Assembly (NCBI GenBank): GCA_947492825.1
Contig: CANLNT010000001.1
Location: 930,001-994,000 of the forward strand
DNA from: an uncultured Paracoccaceae bacterium
GTDB taxonomy: Bacteria > Pseudomonadota > Alphaproteobacteria > Rhodobacterales > Rhodobacteraceae
Direction: 5' to 3'
Length of the DNA stretch: 64,000 nucleotides
The notes below the pieces were generated by a model. That model had not been told where the DNA came from, did not search any database, and saw only the letters and a program-made list of their open reading frames with translations. Made by a program: the position numbers and the translations under genes. Positions 8,921-18,196 of the stretch are shown piece after piece. Every line of letters starts with the position of its first letter. Within the stretch, counting starts at the first letter, position 1.

Positions 8921-9754
8921 ATGATCCACTTTCGAATGATTGCACCGCTGGCGCTGGCCGTGTCGGTCACGACCGCGCAGGCGCAGACGGTTGAGCCAGC
9001 AAAGGTCGAGGCCCTGTTTGATGCGTTGGGCCTGCCCGAGATGATGCAGATCATGCGTGAGGAGGGGGTCAATTATGGTGCCGAGATTGGTGAGGACCTG
9101 TTTGATGGACGCGCCTCGGTCGAGTGGACCAATATTGTGTCGGGTATATATGACGCGGATGCCATGCAAACAGTTGTGCTAGAGGGGCTGACAACGGCGC
9201 TGGAAGGTGACGATGTCGATGCGATGATCGCGTTTTTCAGTGGCGAGCCGGGGCAGACCATCATCGGTCTGGAGCTGTCAGCACGGCGGGCGTTGCTGGA
9301 TGAGACCGTGGAAGAAGCGGCCAAGGAGGTCGCGACAGAGGCGATGCTGGACAACACGGATCGCTACCAAAAGGTCAAATCTTTTATTGAAATCAATGAT
9401 TTGGTGGAAACCAATGTTGTTGGTGCGATGAATTCGAATTATGCATTTTACACAGGTTTGATGGACGGTGGTGCCTTGCCGCAAGAGCTGACCGAGGATC
9501 AGGTTCTAAACGACGTCTGGAGCCAAGAGCCAGAAATTCGCGTGAACACGACTGAGTGGGTCTATTCGTTTTTGATGTTGGCCTATCAGCCGCTGTCAGA
9601 CGCGGATCTGGATGCCTATATCGCGTTTTCCGAGACTGAAGCCGGTCAGGACCTGAATGCGGCGATGTTCGCGGCATTTGATGGGATGTTTGAAGATATC
9701 AGCCGTGCCTTGGGTCTGGGATCGGCGCAGTTCATGACCGGGCAGGACATCTAG
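8921..9754 (+). CDS. DUF2059 domain exported protein
   Basis: 277-aa periplasmic protein. The ATG at 8921 gives a signal peptide (MIHFRMIAPLALAVSVTTAQAQ) with cleavage near residue 20. The rest is helical and acidic with repeated phrases typical of DUF2059 proteins (DDVDAMIAFFSGEPGQ near the middle and LDAYIAFSETEAGQDL near the C-terminus), i.e. two related modules. Function is unknown in the family. An upstream in-frame ATG at 8789 would overlap the tRNA flank and hide the signal peptide, so it was rejected. Confidence 0.8.
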   Translation: MIHFRMIAPLALAVSVTTAQAQTVEPAKVEALFDALGLPEMMQIMREEGVNYGAEIGEDLFDGRASVEWTNIVSGIYDADAMQTVVLEGLTTALEGDDVDAMIAFFSGEPGQTIIGLELSARRALLDETVEEAAKEVATEAMLDNTDRYQKVKSFIEINDLVETNVVGAMNSNYAFYTGLMDGGALPQELTEDQVLNDVWSQEPEIRVNTTEWVYSFLMLAYQPLSDADLDAYIAFSETEAGQDLNAAMFAAFDGMFEDISRALGLGSAQFMTGQDI

Positions 9755-9766
9755 GCTGGCCTGCGC

Positions 9767-10210
9767 CTATTGCACGACAACCACGTTCTGCGCATGGGTC
9801 TGGAAGGACCCCAAAACCAGATCAAAGCCACGCAGATAGCTGGTTGAAACGGCGTCTGCCAATGGGCCCAGTATCGCCTCGGCCCCGTGGATCAGCTCGA
9901 CCCGGCAGCCTGTGTCAGTTGCGGTGAAAGCGACAGTCACGATGGTCGCGGCCTGAGGAAATTCCGCCGGGTGCCAGGAAAAGGCGAGAAAGCCGTCGGG
10001 ATCAAAGGCGATGATTGTGCCACGAGTGATAGGCTTCCCATCTTTGTCTAGTTCGGTGATCTTGCCACCCTTACGCGGATCAAGCCGCAGCTGCGGGCCC
10101 GCTTTGGGCCACCATGTGGCAAGGCCGTTGGTAAATAGCGCAAACGCCTCTGCCACGGTCAGTGGGATATCAACGGTCTTGCGGGTCAGCACATCGGGCA
10201 GATCGGTCAT
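9767..10210 (-). CDS. SRPBCC (AHSA1/START-like) domain protein
   Basis: 147-aa helix-grip fold protein of the AHSA1 group: VDIPLTVAEAFALFTNG at the N-terminus, then WWPKAGP, the beta-rich centre (FSWHPAEFPQAATIVTVAFT) and a long C-terminal helix. Such proteins bind a hydrophobic ligand in a deep cavity. Its start overlaps the end of the ArsR-family gene by 4 bp, a pairing seen very often in proteobacteria, so they are one operon and the regulator probably controls both. Ligand is unknown. Confidence 0.86.
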   Translation of the reverse strand: MTDLPDVLTRKTVDIPLTVAEAFALFTNGLATWWPKAGPQLRLDPRKGGKITELDKDGKPITRGTIIAFDPDGFLAFSWHPAEFPQAATIVTVAFTATDTGCRVELIHGAEAILGPLADAVSTSYLRGFDLVLGSFQTHAQNVVVVQ

Positions 10211-10542
10211 TTGCGAGGCTCTTTCTGTTGGGCATTGCGGCGGGCGAGGGCTTCGGCCTCGCGCTGGAACGCGGCAAGCGCATCGTCCCAGAGGCTATCA
10301 AGATAGGTGCGCAGGCTTTCGATGCCAGTGGGGGCAAGGCTGTAAAGCCGACGGTTGCCTTGAGGCGTGACCGTCACCAAACCCGCATCAGATAACACGC
10401 GCAGGTGCTGGCTGACCGCCGGGCGGGATACCGGCAGGCCCTCTGCCACGGTTCCAACGGGGCAGGGTCCGGCACGCAGGCGTTCCACAATCGCGCGGCG
10501 GGTGGGATCGGCCAGTGCGGTTATTGCATCTTCGTAAGTCAT
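10207..10542 (-). CDS. ArsR-family transcriptional repressor
   Basis: 111-aa winged-helix protein: ALADPTRRAIVERLRAGPCPVGTVAEGLPVSRPAVSQHLRVL spans helices 2-4 (quoted only by landmark residues: DPTRR near 13, SRPAVSQHL near 43), followed by the wing TPQGNRRLYSLA. No metal-binding cysteine cluster of the ArsR/SmtB type is evident, consistent with the subgroup linked to SRPBCC partners. The stop overlaps the SRPBCC start by 4 bp. Likely self-regulating at its own promoter just upstream of 10542. Confidence 0.88.
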   Translation of the reverse strand: MTYEDAITALADPTRRAIVERLRAGPCPVGTVAEGLPVSRPAVSQHLRVLSDAGLVTVTPQGNRRLYSLAPTGIESLRTYLDSLWDDALAAFQREAEALARRNAQQKEPRK

Positions 10543-10701
10543 GGCTTACGTAAAGCATCGGGCCATCGTTCTGTCAACGGTTTACCGTTTCGCAAGGCAA
10601 CGCGCGGTGCTGCCCTTGAAGCCCCTGACGGGTGTGAATAAGACTCTGTCAGGAAAATGAGAGTATGGACAAAATTGTCCCCGAAATTGAGGCGAGCCCT
10701 G

Positions 10702-11322
10702 ATGCACGATCCTGTTGAGACCTACATGAACCTTGTGCCGATGGTGGTCGAACAGACCGCACGCGGCGAACGCGCCTATGATATTTTCAGCCGCCTGCTG
10801 AAAGAGCGGATTATCTTCCTCAACGGTCCCGTGCATGACGGGATGAGCCAGCTGGTTGTCGCCCAGTTGCTGCACCTTGAAGCTGAGAATCCCAAGAAAG
10901 AAATCAGCATGTACATCAACAGCCCCGGCGGCGTGGTGACATCGGGCCTGAGCATTTACGATACGATGCAATATATCCGCCCCAAGGTTAGCACATTGGT
11001 GATCGGGCAGGCGGCGTCTATGGGATCGCTGCTGCTGACGGCAGGTGAGGCGGGCATGCGGTTTTCGTTGCCAAACAGCCGCGTGATGGTTCACCAGCCC
11101 AGCGGCGGGTATCAGGGGCAGGCGACGGATATCATGATCCATGCCCAGGAAACCCAAAAGCTGAAAGACCGGTTGAACCAGATCTATGTCCAGCACACCG
11201 GCCAGACATTGAAAAAGGTTGAGGCGGCGCTGGAACGTGACAATTTCATGAGCCCCGAAGAGGCCAAGGACTGGGGTTTGATCGACGAAATCGTCGCCAA
11301 CCGCGAGAAGTTGGAAGACTAG
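10702..11322 (+). CDS. clpP: ClpP, ATP-dependent protease proteolytic subunit
   Basis: 206-aa serine protease subunit that forms tetradecameric barrels fed by ClpX or ClpA. The catalytic triad is visible: Ser106 in [10 protein letters not shown], His131 in MVHQPSGG, Asp180 in LERDNFM. The ATG at 10702 with GAGG eight bases upstream gives the usual N-terminus ([10 protein letters not shown]); an ATG at 10657 in the same frame would add 15 unusual residues. It is followed by a strong hairpin and then clpX, the standard gene order. Confidence 0.97.
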   Translation: MHDPVETYMNLVPMVVEQTARGERAYDIFSRLLKERIIFLNGPVHDGMSQLVVAQLLHLEAENPKKEISMYINSPGGVVTSGLSIYDTMQYIRPKVSTLVIGQAASMGSLLLTAGEAGMRFSLPNSRVMVHQPSGGYQGQATDIMIHAQETQKLKDRLNQIYVQHTGQTLKKVEAALERDNFMSPEEAKDWGLIDEIVANREKLED

Positions 11323-11366
11323 GTCACGATGACCTGACGTGCGCCATTTTGGCGTTGTGGACATGC

Positions 11367-11413
11367 GCGCGCTGGCCTAGTCTTTGGATAAAGGCCAGCG
11401 CGCAAAGATTTTT
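11367..11413 (+). terminator. Terminator-like hairpin between clpP and clpX
   Basis: A perfect 11-bp inverted repeat (GCGCGCTGGCC at 11367-11377, GGCCAGCGCGC at 11393-11403, 15-nt loop) followed by AAAGATTTTT. The T-run starts about six bases after the stem, so termination may be partial; this would set the clpP:clpX ratio or separate the two units. Confidence 0.55.
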
Positions 11414-11448
11414 CCGGGTCCAATGGGCCCATGCCAAAGGACCGAATG

Positions 11449-12711
11449 ATGGCGACGACATCCGGGAACGACAGCAAAAATACGCTCTATTGCAGCTTTT
11501 GCGGCAAGAGCCAGCACGAGGTTCGCAAGCTGATTGCGGGGCCAACGGTGTTCATCTGTGATGAATGTGTTGAGCTGTGCATGGACATCATTCGCGAAGA
11601 GACAAAAACAGCCGGACTGAAAGCCGGTGAAGGTGTGCCGACCCCAACAGAGATTTGTGGCGTTCTGGACGATTATGTGATTGGCCAGATGCATGCCAAG
11701 CGCGTGCTGTCTGTCGCGGTACACAATCACTACAAACGTCTGAACCACGCGGATAAATCCGACATCGAACTGGCGAAATCTAACATCATGCTGATTGGTC
11801 CGACGGGCTGTGGCAAGACTTTGCTGGCCCAGACATTGGCCCGCATTCTGGATGTGCCTTTCACCATGGCCGATGCGACCACGCTGACCGAAGCCGGTTA
11901 TGTGGGCGAGGATGTTGAAAATATCATCCTGAAACTGCTGCAGGCCAGCGAATACAACGTCGAACGCGCCCAGCGTGGCATCGTCTATATCGACGAGGTC
12001 GACAAGATCACGCGCAAGTCTGACAATCCTTCGATCACCCGTGATGTGTCGGGCGAGGGTGTGCAGCAAGCCTTGCTGAAGATCATGGAAGGCACGGTTG
12101 CCTCTGTTCCGCCCCAGGGCGGGCGCAAGCATCCGCAACAGGAATTCCTGCAAGTGGATACCACGAACATTCTGTTCATCTGTGGTGGTGCTTTTGCGGG
12201 ACTCGACAAGATCATCGCGCAGCGTGGCAAAGGCTCTGCCATGGGTTTTGGTGCAGACGTCAAGGATGTGGATGACCGCGGTGTGGGCGAAGTCTTTATG
12301 GATCTCGAGCCGGAAGATTTGTTGAAATATGGGCTGATCCCAGAATTTGTCGGGCGTCTGCCGGTGATTGCGACCTTGCAGGACCTGGACGAGGACGCGT
12401 TGATCACCATTTTGACCGCGCCCAAGAATGCCTTGGTCAAGCAGTATCAGCGGTTGTTCGAGCTGGAAGACACCAAGCTGACATTCACTGAGGATGCACT
12501 GCAAGCGATTGCCAAGCGCGCGATTGAGCGTAAGACAGGCGCGCGAGGATTGCGGTCGATCATGGAAGACATCTTGTTGGACACAATGTTCGATCTGCCG
12601 GGTCAGGACACCGTGGCCGAGGTTGTTGTGAACGAAGAGGCGGTCAATTCAGATGCTGCCCCGCTGATGATCCACGACGACAAGAAGAAGAAAGAAACCG
12701 CGAGCGCCTGA
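11449..12711 (+). CDS. clpX: ClpX, ATP-dependent unfoldase
   Basis: 420-aa AAA+ unfoldase partner of ClpP. The N-terminal zinc-binding domain has CSFCGKS and ICDECVELC (four cysteines). AAA+ motifs follow: Walker [11 protein letters not shown], Walker [11 protein letters not shown], and the pore-region landmark YVGEDVENI. The sensor-2 region is [11 protein letters not shown]. Two adjacent ATGs (11446 and 11449) are possible; AAGGA at 11437-11441 is better spaced for 11449. The hairpin upstream separates it from clpP. The C-terminus ends in a lysine-rich tail (DDKKKKETA). Confidence 0.97.
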   Translation: MATTSGNDSKNTLYCSFCGKSQHEVRKLIAGPTVFICDECVELCMDIIREETKTAGLKAGEGVPTPTEICGVLDDYVIGQMHAKRVLSVAVHNHYKRLNHADKSDIELAKSNIMLIGPTGCGKTLLAQTLARILDVPFTMADATTLTEAGYVGEDVENIILKLLQASEYNVERAQRGIVYIDEVDKITRKSDNPSITRDVSGEGVQQALLKIMEGTVASVPPQGGRKHPQQEFLQVDTTNILFICGGAFAGLDKIIAQRGKGSAMGFGADVKDVDDRGVGEVFMDLEPEDLLKYGLIPEFVGRLPVIATLQDLDEDALITILTAPKNALVKQYQRLFELEDTKLTFTEDALQAIAKRAIERKTGARGLRSIMEDILLDTMFDLPGQDTVAEVVVNEEAVNSDAAPLMIHDDKKKKETASA

Positions 12712-12712
12712 G

Positions 12713-13096
12713 ATGGGTAAAGGGGCGGCACAGGTCGGACCCTTTACACCAATTCTGCGCATCTTTGATGAAGCCAAGGCGCGTGCTTTCTATGTCGAAT
12801 GGCTTGGCTTTGAGGTTCTGTTCACCCATCGATTCGGGCCTGACATGCCGCTTTACCTTGGGGTCATCCGCGATGGTGCAGAGCTTCACCTAAGCGAGCA
12901 CCATGGCGACACCACACCGGGGACGCGGGTCAGGTGCAAAGTTAAGGATATTGACGCGCTTACGGCAGAGCTGGCCAACCGACCATATCCTTATCTGAAC
13001 CCCGGCGCGCCGCAGACTCAGGATTGGGGCGAACGCGATTTGACACTGACAGATCCGTTCGGGAACAAGATCACATTTTATCAGGATGCAGGTTGA
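12713..13096 (+). CDS. VOC family protein (bleomycin-resistance type)
   Basis: 127-aa glyoxalase-fold protein. Landmarks are PILRIFDEAKARAFYVEWLGF at the N-terminus, the ELHLSEHHGD strand and the C-terminal LTLTDPFGNKITF. It resembles the bleomycin-resistance/glyoxalase subgroup that sequesters or converts small toxic compounds. It starts one base after the clpX stop, and its own stop shares a base with the next start (TGATG), so it is translationally linked to the RidA-type gene. Substrate is unknown. Confidence 0.85.
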   Translation: MGKGAAQVGPFTPILRIFDEAKARAFYVEWLGFEVLFTHRFGPDMPLYLGVIRDGAELHLSEHHGDTTPGTRVRCKVKDIDALTAELANRPYPYLNPGAPQTQDWGERDLTLTDPFGNKITFYQDAG

Positions 13097-13473
13097 TGGT
13101 CCGCCATATCTCTACCGGTTCACCCTTTGAAGAGCAGATTGGCTACAGCCGGGCAGTTGTAACCGATGGCTGGGTTTTTGTAGCGGGAACAACAGGTTAC
13201 AACTATTCCACGATGGCGATGCCGCCCGATGTTACGGACCAGTGCCGCAATGCCATCGCTACGATTGCCGCGGCATTGCAGGAGGCGGGCAGCGGTTTGG
13301 ATCACGTTGTGCGCGTCAACTATATTCTGCCAAATGCGGCCGATTGGCCTGCATGCTGGCCGGTTGTTTCGACAGCCTTTGCCAAGGCACGCCCCGCAGC
13401 AACGATGATTTCGGCATCCTTGCAAAATCCCGAGATGAAAATTGAAATTGAAGTGACCGCCCGTGTCCCGTGA
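13096..13473 (+). CDS. RidA/YjgF family protein
   Basis: 125-aa member of the RidA (reactive intermediate deaminase) superfamily. It has the characteristic YSRAVVTDGWVFVAGTTG opening, the NYILPNAADW segment, and the C-terminal ARPAATMISASL...EIEVTA with the family arginine that binds the carboxylate of imine substrates. The start ATG overlaps the stop of the VOC gene in TGATG; a longer in-frame ORF from 13024 would read through the VOC gene and was rejected. Probably removes reactive enamine/imine metabolites. Confidence 0.88.
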   Translation: MVRHISTGSPFEEQIGYSRAVVTDGWVFVAGTTGYNYSTMAMPPDVTDQCRNAIATIAAALQEAGSGLDHVVRVNYILPNAADWPACWPVVSTAFAKARPAATMISASLQNPEMKIEIEVTARVP

Positions 13474-13638
13474 AGAGGGCTGATTGATGCAATTGCCGCA
13501 ACAATGAATGCTGCATTGAAACATTAACTTCTTTTGGTTGCGAGGATGGCTGTATTTTCGCCAAATTCCCACCAATCGTTTGCCTTTATTGGGATTTTCA
13601 GGAATAACGGCGTTGGGACGAAGACGAGTGAATTGACA

Positions 13639-14295
13639 ATGTACCTCAAGAATATTTTGGCGATGCTGACCGTGGCCTGCGCTGGTCAAATGGCGTCTGC
13701 CGCGACAGTGTCTGTTTTCAGTGGTTCGGCCACTGAATTGTCCGGCGTGACAGACGCAGCTGATGACGCGCTGAAGGCCGATGGCATCCAGTATTTCACT
13801 GAAGTCGAAAACTTCGTCTTGCCGGTGACGCAGGTCGTCAACTACGTCGTTGGCGTCCCGGTCCCAAAAGGGACCGAAGTGAACGTTTACATGGTGTTCC
13901 TGAATTCCCTATCCAGCGGGTTCAACCGTGCGACAGCCGGGTTGGAGTTTGAGGGCGACATTCTGGGTCTCATCTATCACTCTGGTGGCCTCAACAAGTT
14001 TAATCCACGGTATGGCGGCGCAGGATACGGTCAGCTAAGCGGGATTGAAACCGGTCGTGGTGATACTGTTGGTGTCGCGGGCAACCGTTTGGTTGTGGAC
14101 CTCAACAACCGTGGCGGAACGGGGGACTGGGTACGCGTTCTGACATCGTCCACACCGAGCACCGGGCAAGACAATCCGCAGCCGGGCGGATTTGGGGATA
14201 ATGTTGCGTCGATCCCTCTGCCGGCCAGCGGCTTTTTGTTTGGGTTTGGGGTCGCAGGATTTGCTGCGATGCGCCGGATCAAGAACAAGCGCTAG
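13639..14295 (+). CDS. VPLPA-CTERM-like sorted surface protein
   Basis: 218 aa with three parts: a signal peptide (MYLKNILAMLTVACAGQMASA), a beta-rich, glycine- and asparagine-containing domain of ~170 residues of unknown fold, and a C-terminal sorting tag made of IPLPASGFLF, a hydrophobic segment and the basic end RRIKNKR. This tripartite end is the VPLPA/PEP-CTERM type, handled by an exosortase-like system and linked to surface or exopolysaccharide export. The start at 13639 was chosen because it exposes the signal peptide. It stands alone and is followed by a clear terminator. Confidence 0.8.
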   Translation: MYLKNILAMLTVACAGQMASAATVSVFSGSATELSGVTDAADDALKADGIQYFTEVENFVLPVTQVVNYVVGVPVPKGTEVNVYMVFLNSLSSGFNRATAGLEFEGDILGLIYHSGGLNKFNPRYGGAGYGQLSGIETGRGDTVGVAGNRLVVDLNNRGGTGDWVRVLTSSTPSTGQDNPQPGGFGDNVASIPLPASGFLFGFGVAGFAAMRRIKNKR

Positions 14296-14320
14296 ATCGC
14301 ATAAAATCTATGACGGATAG

Positions 14321-14348
14321 GCCCGGGCGAATTCGCGCCGGGCTTTTT
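14321..14348 (+). terminator. Rho-independent terminator after the CTERM gene
   Basis: Stem GCCCGG/CCGGGC with an inner GCG/CGC extension and AATT loop, directly followed by TTTTT. It lies 25 bp after the stop at 14295 and before the next gene's ATG at 14409. Confidence 0.85.
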
Positions 14349-14408
14349 CTTGCTCTGGACCTTTCAGGCGTGATCGGGCATCAAAGCGGCAACGATCGGA
14401 GAGCTACC

Positions 14409-14792
14409 ATGGGCCTTTTTTCTGGAATCAAACGCATCTTTACTTGGTGGGACGGGCAGACCTACGGCACGCAATTGTGGACGTGGCGCAAGGGCCAGCG
14501 CGTGGGTGAAGACGCACAGGGCAACGTGTTTTATCGCAATGCCGATGACAGCCGCCGTTGGGTGATCTTCAATGGTGAGGCAGAGGCGAGCAAGGTGTCC
14601 CCTGACTGGCATGGCTGGTTGCACCGTACATGGGATGAGCCGCCGACCGACAAACCGCTGGTTCGCAAGGATTGGGAACAGCCGCATCAGGAAAATCTGA
14701 CCGGTACGGCACTGGCATATGCGCCCGAAGGGTCGATCCGGCGTGCAACACCGGCGCCGCGTCGGGACTACGAGGCATGGACCCCTGAATAA
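14409..14792 (+). CDS. NDUFA12-type NADH dehydrogenase accessory subunit
   Basis: 127-aa soluble protein of the NDUFA12/B17.2 family. Landmarks: FTWWDGQTYGTQLWTW, GEDAQGNVFYRN, RRWVIFNGEAEASKV, and the WHGWLHRTWDEPP core in which the tryptophans are conserved. In alphaproteobacteria this is one of the supernumerary subunits of respiratory complex I shared with mitochondria. The start is the ATG at 14409; an upstream in-frame start at 14310 would cross the terminator. The stop overlaps the DUF2155 start (TAATG), so the two are coupled, the usual arrangement in Rhodobacteraceae. Confidence 0.92.
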   Translation: MGLFSGIKRIFTWWDGQTYGTQLWTWRKGQRVGEDAQGNVFYRNADDSRRWVIFNGEAEASKVSPDWHGWLHRTWDEPPTDKPLVRKDWEQPHQENLTGTALAYAPEGSIRRATPAPRRDYEAWTPE

Positions 14793-15148
14793 TGCGCGCG
14801 TGCGTTGCGATCTTGTTAGGGTTGGCGCTGGCAGGTCCAGTTGCGGCGCAGAACGCAGCCTCTGCCAGTGGCGGGGAAATCCGGGTTCTGGATAAGCTGA
14901 ACGGTGTCACCACTGATGTCAGCCTGCAAAACGGAGTGCCGCAACAGGTTGGCCTGTTGCTGATCCGCATGAACGATTGTCGCTATCCAGCGCGCAATCC
15001 GTCGGGCGATGCTTATGCTGCGCTGACTGTGACTTACCGAAACGAGACCACGCCCGCATTTGACGGTTGGATGATTGCATCGTCACCAGCGTTGAATGCC
15101 ATGGACCACCCACGCTATGACGTTTGGGTGCTGCGCTGTTCCACCTAA
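14792..15148 (+). CDS. DUF2155 periplasmic protein
   Basis: 118-aa exported protein with signal peptide MRACVAILLGLALAGPVAAQ. The mature part contains IRVLDKLNGVTTDVSL, the conserved Cys-Arg in MNDCRYP and the end PRYDVWVLRCST, the hallmark arrangement of DUF2155; the two cysteines probably form a disulfide. Function is unknown in the family. It is coupled to the NDUFA12-type gene by a one-base overlap and is convergent with aat (4-bp overlap of the coding ends). Confidence 0.88.
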   Translation: MRACVAILLGLALAGPVAAQNAASASGGEIRVLDKLNGVTTDVSLQNGVPQQVGLLLIRMNDCRYPARNPSGDAYAALTVTYRNETTPAFDGWMIASSPALNAMDHPRYDVWVLRCST

Positions 15149-15759
15149 GGCACCGGCAAAGGGCCGGGTGGCCCGATCTCGACTTTCAGATCCAGTGCAA
15201 TATCCAGCAGCGCGTGATAGCGCGCGCGTGGAATTTCGAGCGCGCCGAGGCTGCGTAAGTGCGGTGTCATGAATTGTGTATCAAAAAGTGTAAAGCCACG
15301 CCCGTGCAAGTGGTGGGTCAACGCGGCCAGCGCGGTTTTTGAGGCATCGGTCGCTGTGGAGAACATGCTTTCGCCAAAGAATGCGCCGCCGATGGCAACA
15401 CCATAGACCCCACCGACCAGCGTGCCATTCTGCCAGACCTCAGCCGCATGGGCGTTGCCGCGCATATGCAGCGACATATAAAGTTCAAAGATAGTGTCAT
15501 TGATCCACGTTTCAGGTCGGGCAGCGCATCCTTGCAAAACGCCACGAAAATCCGCGTTTAGCGTGACGGAAAAACGATCTGAGTTCAGTATCTTACGCAG
15601 GCTGCGCGAGATGTGGAACCCCGGCAAAGGCAGGATGCCGCGTTGGCGCGGGTCAACCCAGAAGACATCCGGGTTGTCCCGCGATTCCGACATTGGAAAG
15701 ACGCCCACCCGGTACGCCTGCAACAAAAGCTCTGGCGAGAGGGGGGGATCGTCACGCAT
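15145..15759 (-). CDS. aat: Leucyl/phenylalanyl-tRNA-protein transferase
   Basis: 204-aa enzyme that adds Leu or Phe from aminoacyl-tRNA to N-terminal Arg/Lys of proteins, making them N-degron substrates for ClpS-ClpAP. Signature sequences: LLLQAYRVGVFPMSE, the WVDPRQRGILPL segment, YGVAIGGAFFGESMFS and HLHGRGFTLFDTQF. The start at 15759 lies 3 bp after the accC stop, so it is the last gene of accB-accC-aat. Finding this beside clpP/clpX in one window is fitting but the genes are not co-transcribed. Confidence 0.95.
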   Translation of the reverse strand: MRDDPPLSPELLLQAYRVGVFPMSESRDNPDVFWVDPRQRGILPLPGFHISRSLRKILNSDRFSVTLNADFRGVLQGCAARPETWINDTIFELYMSLHMRGNAHAAEVWQNGTLVGGVYGVAIGGAFFGESMFSTATDASKTALAALTHHLHGRGFTLFDTQFMTPHLRSLGALEIPRARYHALLDIALDLKVEIGPPGPLPVP

Positions 15760-15761
15760 AG

Positions 15762-17105
15762 CTAAAGGTTCTGGTCGAGCCAGTGTTCCAGCCAATGGAT
15801 ATTGTAGTCACCGGTCTGCACGGCCTCTTCCTGCAGGAGAGCGTGGAAAAGCGGGATTGTGGTATCGACGCCGTCGACGATCAATTCTCCCAATGCGCGG
15901 GCAAGGCGGGCCAAAGCCTCTGGCCGGTCCCGGCCTTTGACGATGAGCTTACCAATCAGGCTGTCGTAGTAGGGCGGAATCGAATAACCGTCATACAGAG
16001 CGCTGTCCATGCGGACCCCGAGGCCGCCGGGTGCGTGGTACTGTGTGATCCGACCCGGGCAAGGGCGGAAGTCTGGCAGCTTCTCTGCGTTAATCCGCAC
16101 CTCGATGCTGTGGCCGTCGATGTGCAGATCGTCTTGGCTAAAGGACATCGGGAGGCCCGATGCGACGCGGATCTGTTCGCGCACGAGATCAACGTCAAAG
16201 ATGTTTTCGGTTACAGGGTGTTCGACCTGAAGACGGGTGTTCATTTCGATGAAATAGAATTCATCATTCTCGAACAGGAATTCAATGGTGCCAGCGCCGA
16301 TGTAATTGATCTTGGCCACTGCGTCCGCGCAAACCTTGCCGATGCGGGCGCGCAATTCGGGGGTGATCGCGGGGCCGGGCGCCTCTTCAAACACCTTCTG
16401 GTGGCGGCGCTGGAGCGAGCAATCACGTTCACCCAGATGCACAGCGTTGCCCTTACCATCGCCAAAGACCTGAATTTCGATATGGCGCGGCGTGGTCAGG
16501 TATTTTTCGATGTAGACTTCGTCATTGCCAAAGGCGGCTTTGCCTTCTTGGCGGGCGCCAAGGTAAGCCTTTTCCATATCGGCGGGTGTTTCTGCAACTT
16601 TCATACCGCGACCGCCGCCGCCGGCTGTCGCCTTGATGATAACGGGGTAGCCGATCTCGGCGCCGATTTTCTTGGCATCTTCAAGTGACGCTACACCACC
16701 ATCAGAACCGGGCACGCATGGGACGCCAAGCGCCTTCATCGTGTCCTTGGCGGTGATCTTGTCACCCATGATGCGGATATGTTCGGCCGTGGGGCCAATG
16801 AACGTCAGGTCATGGTCTTCAACCACCTGAACAAAGGCAGCGTTCTCCGACAGGAAGCCATAGCCAGGGTGGATGGCTTGCGCGCCAGTGATCTCACAAG
16901 CCGAGATGATGGCCGGGAAAGACAGGTAACTTTGCGCCGATGAAGGTGGGCCGATGCAAATCGCCTCGTCCGCCATGCGCACATGCATCGCGTCACTGTC
17001 GGCAGTGGAATGCACGGCCACGGATTTAATACCCATTTCGCGTGCTGCGCGCACGACGCGGAGCGCGATTTCACCACGGTTTGCAATCAAAATTTTGTCG
17101 AACAT
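15762..17105 (-). CDS. accC: Acetyl-CoA carboxylase biotin carboxylase subunit
   Basis: 447-aa ATP-grasp enzyme that carboxylates biotin on AccB in the first step of fatty acid synthesis. It shows [17 protein letters not shown] at the N-terminus, the glycine-rich ATP loop [12 protein letters not shown], the CSLQRRHQK motif, and the active-site [16 protein letters not shown]. Length is standard. It lies 11 bp after accB, forming the usual bicistronic unit, with aat attached downstream. No truncation or oddity. Confidence 0.97.
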   Translation of the reverse strand: MFDKILIANRGEIALRVVRAAREMGIKSVAVHSTADSDAMHVRMADEAICIGPPSSAQSYLSFPAIISACEITGAQAIHPGYGFLSENAAFVQVVEDHDLTFIGPTAEHIRIMGDKITAKDTMKALGVPCVPGSDGGVASLEDAKKIGAEIGYPVIIKATAGGGGRGMKVAETPADMEKAYLGARQEGKAAFGNDEVYIEKYLTTPRHIEIQVFGDGKGNAVHLGERDCSLQRRHQKVFEEAPGPAITPELRARIGKVCADAVAKINYIGAGTIEFLFENDEFYFIEMNTRLQVEHPVTENIFDVDLVREQIRVASGLPMSFSQDDLHIDGHSIEVRINAEKLPDFRPCPGRITQYHAPGGLGVRMDSALYDGYSIPPYYDSLIGKLIVKGRDRPEALARLARALGELIVDGVDTTIPLFHALLQEEAVQTGDYNIHWLEHWLDQNL

Positions 17106-17116
17106 TGGCCGCGCCC

Positions 17117-17614
17117 CTATTCGATGATCATCAAGGGTGCGCCAAATTCAACTGGCCCGCCGTCTTCAACCAGGATGCGCTTGACGGTGCCAGCGCGGGG
17201 GGCGGGGATGTGGTTCATCGTTTTCATGGCTTCGATGATCAGCAGCGTTTCGCCTTCCTTAACTGTCTTACCAACGGTCGAGAAAGGGGCGGCGCCGGGT
17301 TCTGCGGCCATGTAGACAGTGCCGACCATCGGCGATGTCACCGCGCCGGGATGCGATGCCGGGTCTGCCGCGGGTTCGGCGGCAGGTGCGGCTTCCGTCG
17401 CGGAGGCTGCAGGAGCTGGCGCCGCTGGGGCCGCCGCAGGAACAGCCATCGCCACGGGGGCCTGCGCCGTTTGCCGGCTGACCCTTACATTGAGGCTGTC
17501 GTTTTCACCGTAGTCGCGTTTGACCTGCAATTCGGTCAGATCGTTCTGCCGCAGCAGTTCGGCCAACGCCTGAATGAAACTGACGTCGCTGTCATGAGAA
17601 GTCTTGTTGCTCAT
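17117..17614 (-). CDS. accB: Biotin carboxyl carrier protein of acetyl-CoA carboxylase
   Basis: 165 aa. The biotinyl domain at the C-terminus carries the canonical EAMKTMN with Lys131 as the biotin attachment site. The N-terminal ~45 residues ([21 protein letters not shown]) are the AccC-binding helix region, joined by a proline/alanine linker at residues ~50-90. The ATG at 17614 is preferred over 17656 as it gives the typical short N-terminus. First gene of accB-accC-aat. Confidence 0.95.
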   Translation of the reverse strand: MSNKTSHDSDVSFIQALAELLRQNDLTELQVKRDYGENDSLNVRVSRQTAQAPVAMAVPAAAPAAPAPAASATEAAPAAEPAADPASHPGAVTSPMVGTVYMAAEPGAAPFSTVGKTVKEGETLLIIEAMKTMNHIPAPRAGTVKRILVEDGGPVEFGAPLMIIE

Positions 17615-17716
17615 CTGTTTTTGCCCATTGCCCGTTTGCTGCGTTAGAGCAGCCATTCCTGCCGCTTATAGTTGAAGCAAAGCAAGGTGGAAAGGCACGA
17701 CAGAGCCAAATCGCGA

Positions 17717-18076
17717 TCAGGCTTCTTCGGTGTTATCAACCTCTGACGTTGCGGCATTGGCGGCATCCACTGAGGATGCGTCGTCTGCCTCTGGTGCGCT
17801 GGTGTCGGTTGGACCCTCTGGCAGCATAGCGACCCCGTATGGTTTCAGCACACGTTCTGGCGCGCGGGAGGCTGTAGGGCCAGCCTGTCCGTCACTGTCT
17901 GACAAGCTGGATTTCGTCACGGCACCTTGTTGCGCAAGGCTGGACGGTGTTGGGGCAGGCGTGTCGGGGCGCACGGCAAGCACGCCGCCCGTTTCAACCA
18001 CCCGAGATTGATCGGGGCGCAAAACGGCAGCCGGTGTCGGTTGGCTGGGTGAATTGATTGATGGCACAGCATCCAT
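17717..18076 (-). CDS. Hypothetical low-complexity protein
   Basis: 119 aa, not recognised. The sequence is rich in Pro, Ala, Ser and acidic residues, with no predicted membrane segment and little helix potential, so it is probably disordered. The phrases SRVVETGGVLAVRPDTP and VLKPYGVAMLPEG look non-random and could be short binding motifs. It starts at the ATG at 18076 (a 7-codon longer start at 18097 is possible); a GGAGG motif lies just upstream at 18081-18085 read on the minus strand. It sits between the accB and liv units. Confidence 0.5.
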   Translation of the reverse strand: MDAVPSINSPSQPTPAAVLRPDQSRVVETGGVLAVRPDTPAPTPSSLAQQGAVTKSSLSDSDGQAGPTASRAPERVLKPYGVAMLPEGPTDTSAPEADDASSVDAANAATSEVDNTEEA

Positions 18077-18196
18077 GTTTAGCCTCCTTTCATGCATTCA
18101 TGGCTGGTCGATTGAAAGGAGTGTCTCTTGGTGTGCTTACCATCTCGTAAACACACATAGTTTTCTGAAGTTGTGGTTAATGCCTGGTTCGCCGCG

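Noticed and set aside
15783-16688. 301-aa plus-strand ORF opposite accC
   Set aside because: Antisense shadow of a well-defined biotin carboxylase gene in high-GC DNA; no ribosome site or family resemblance.
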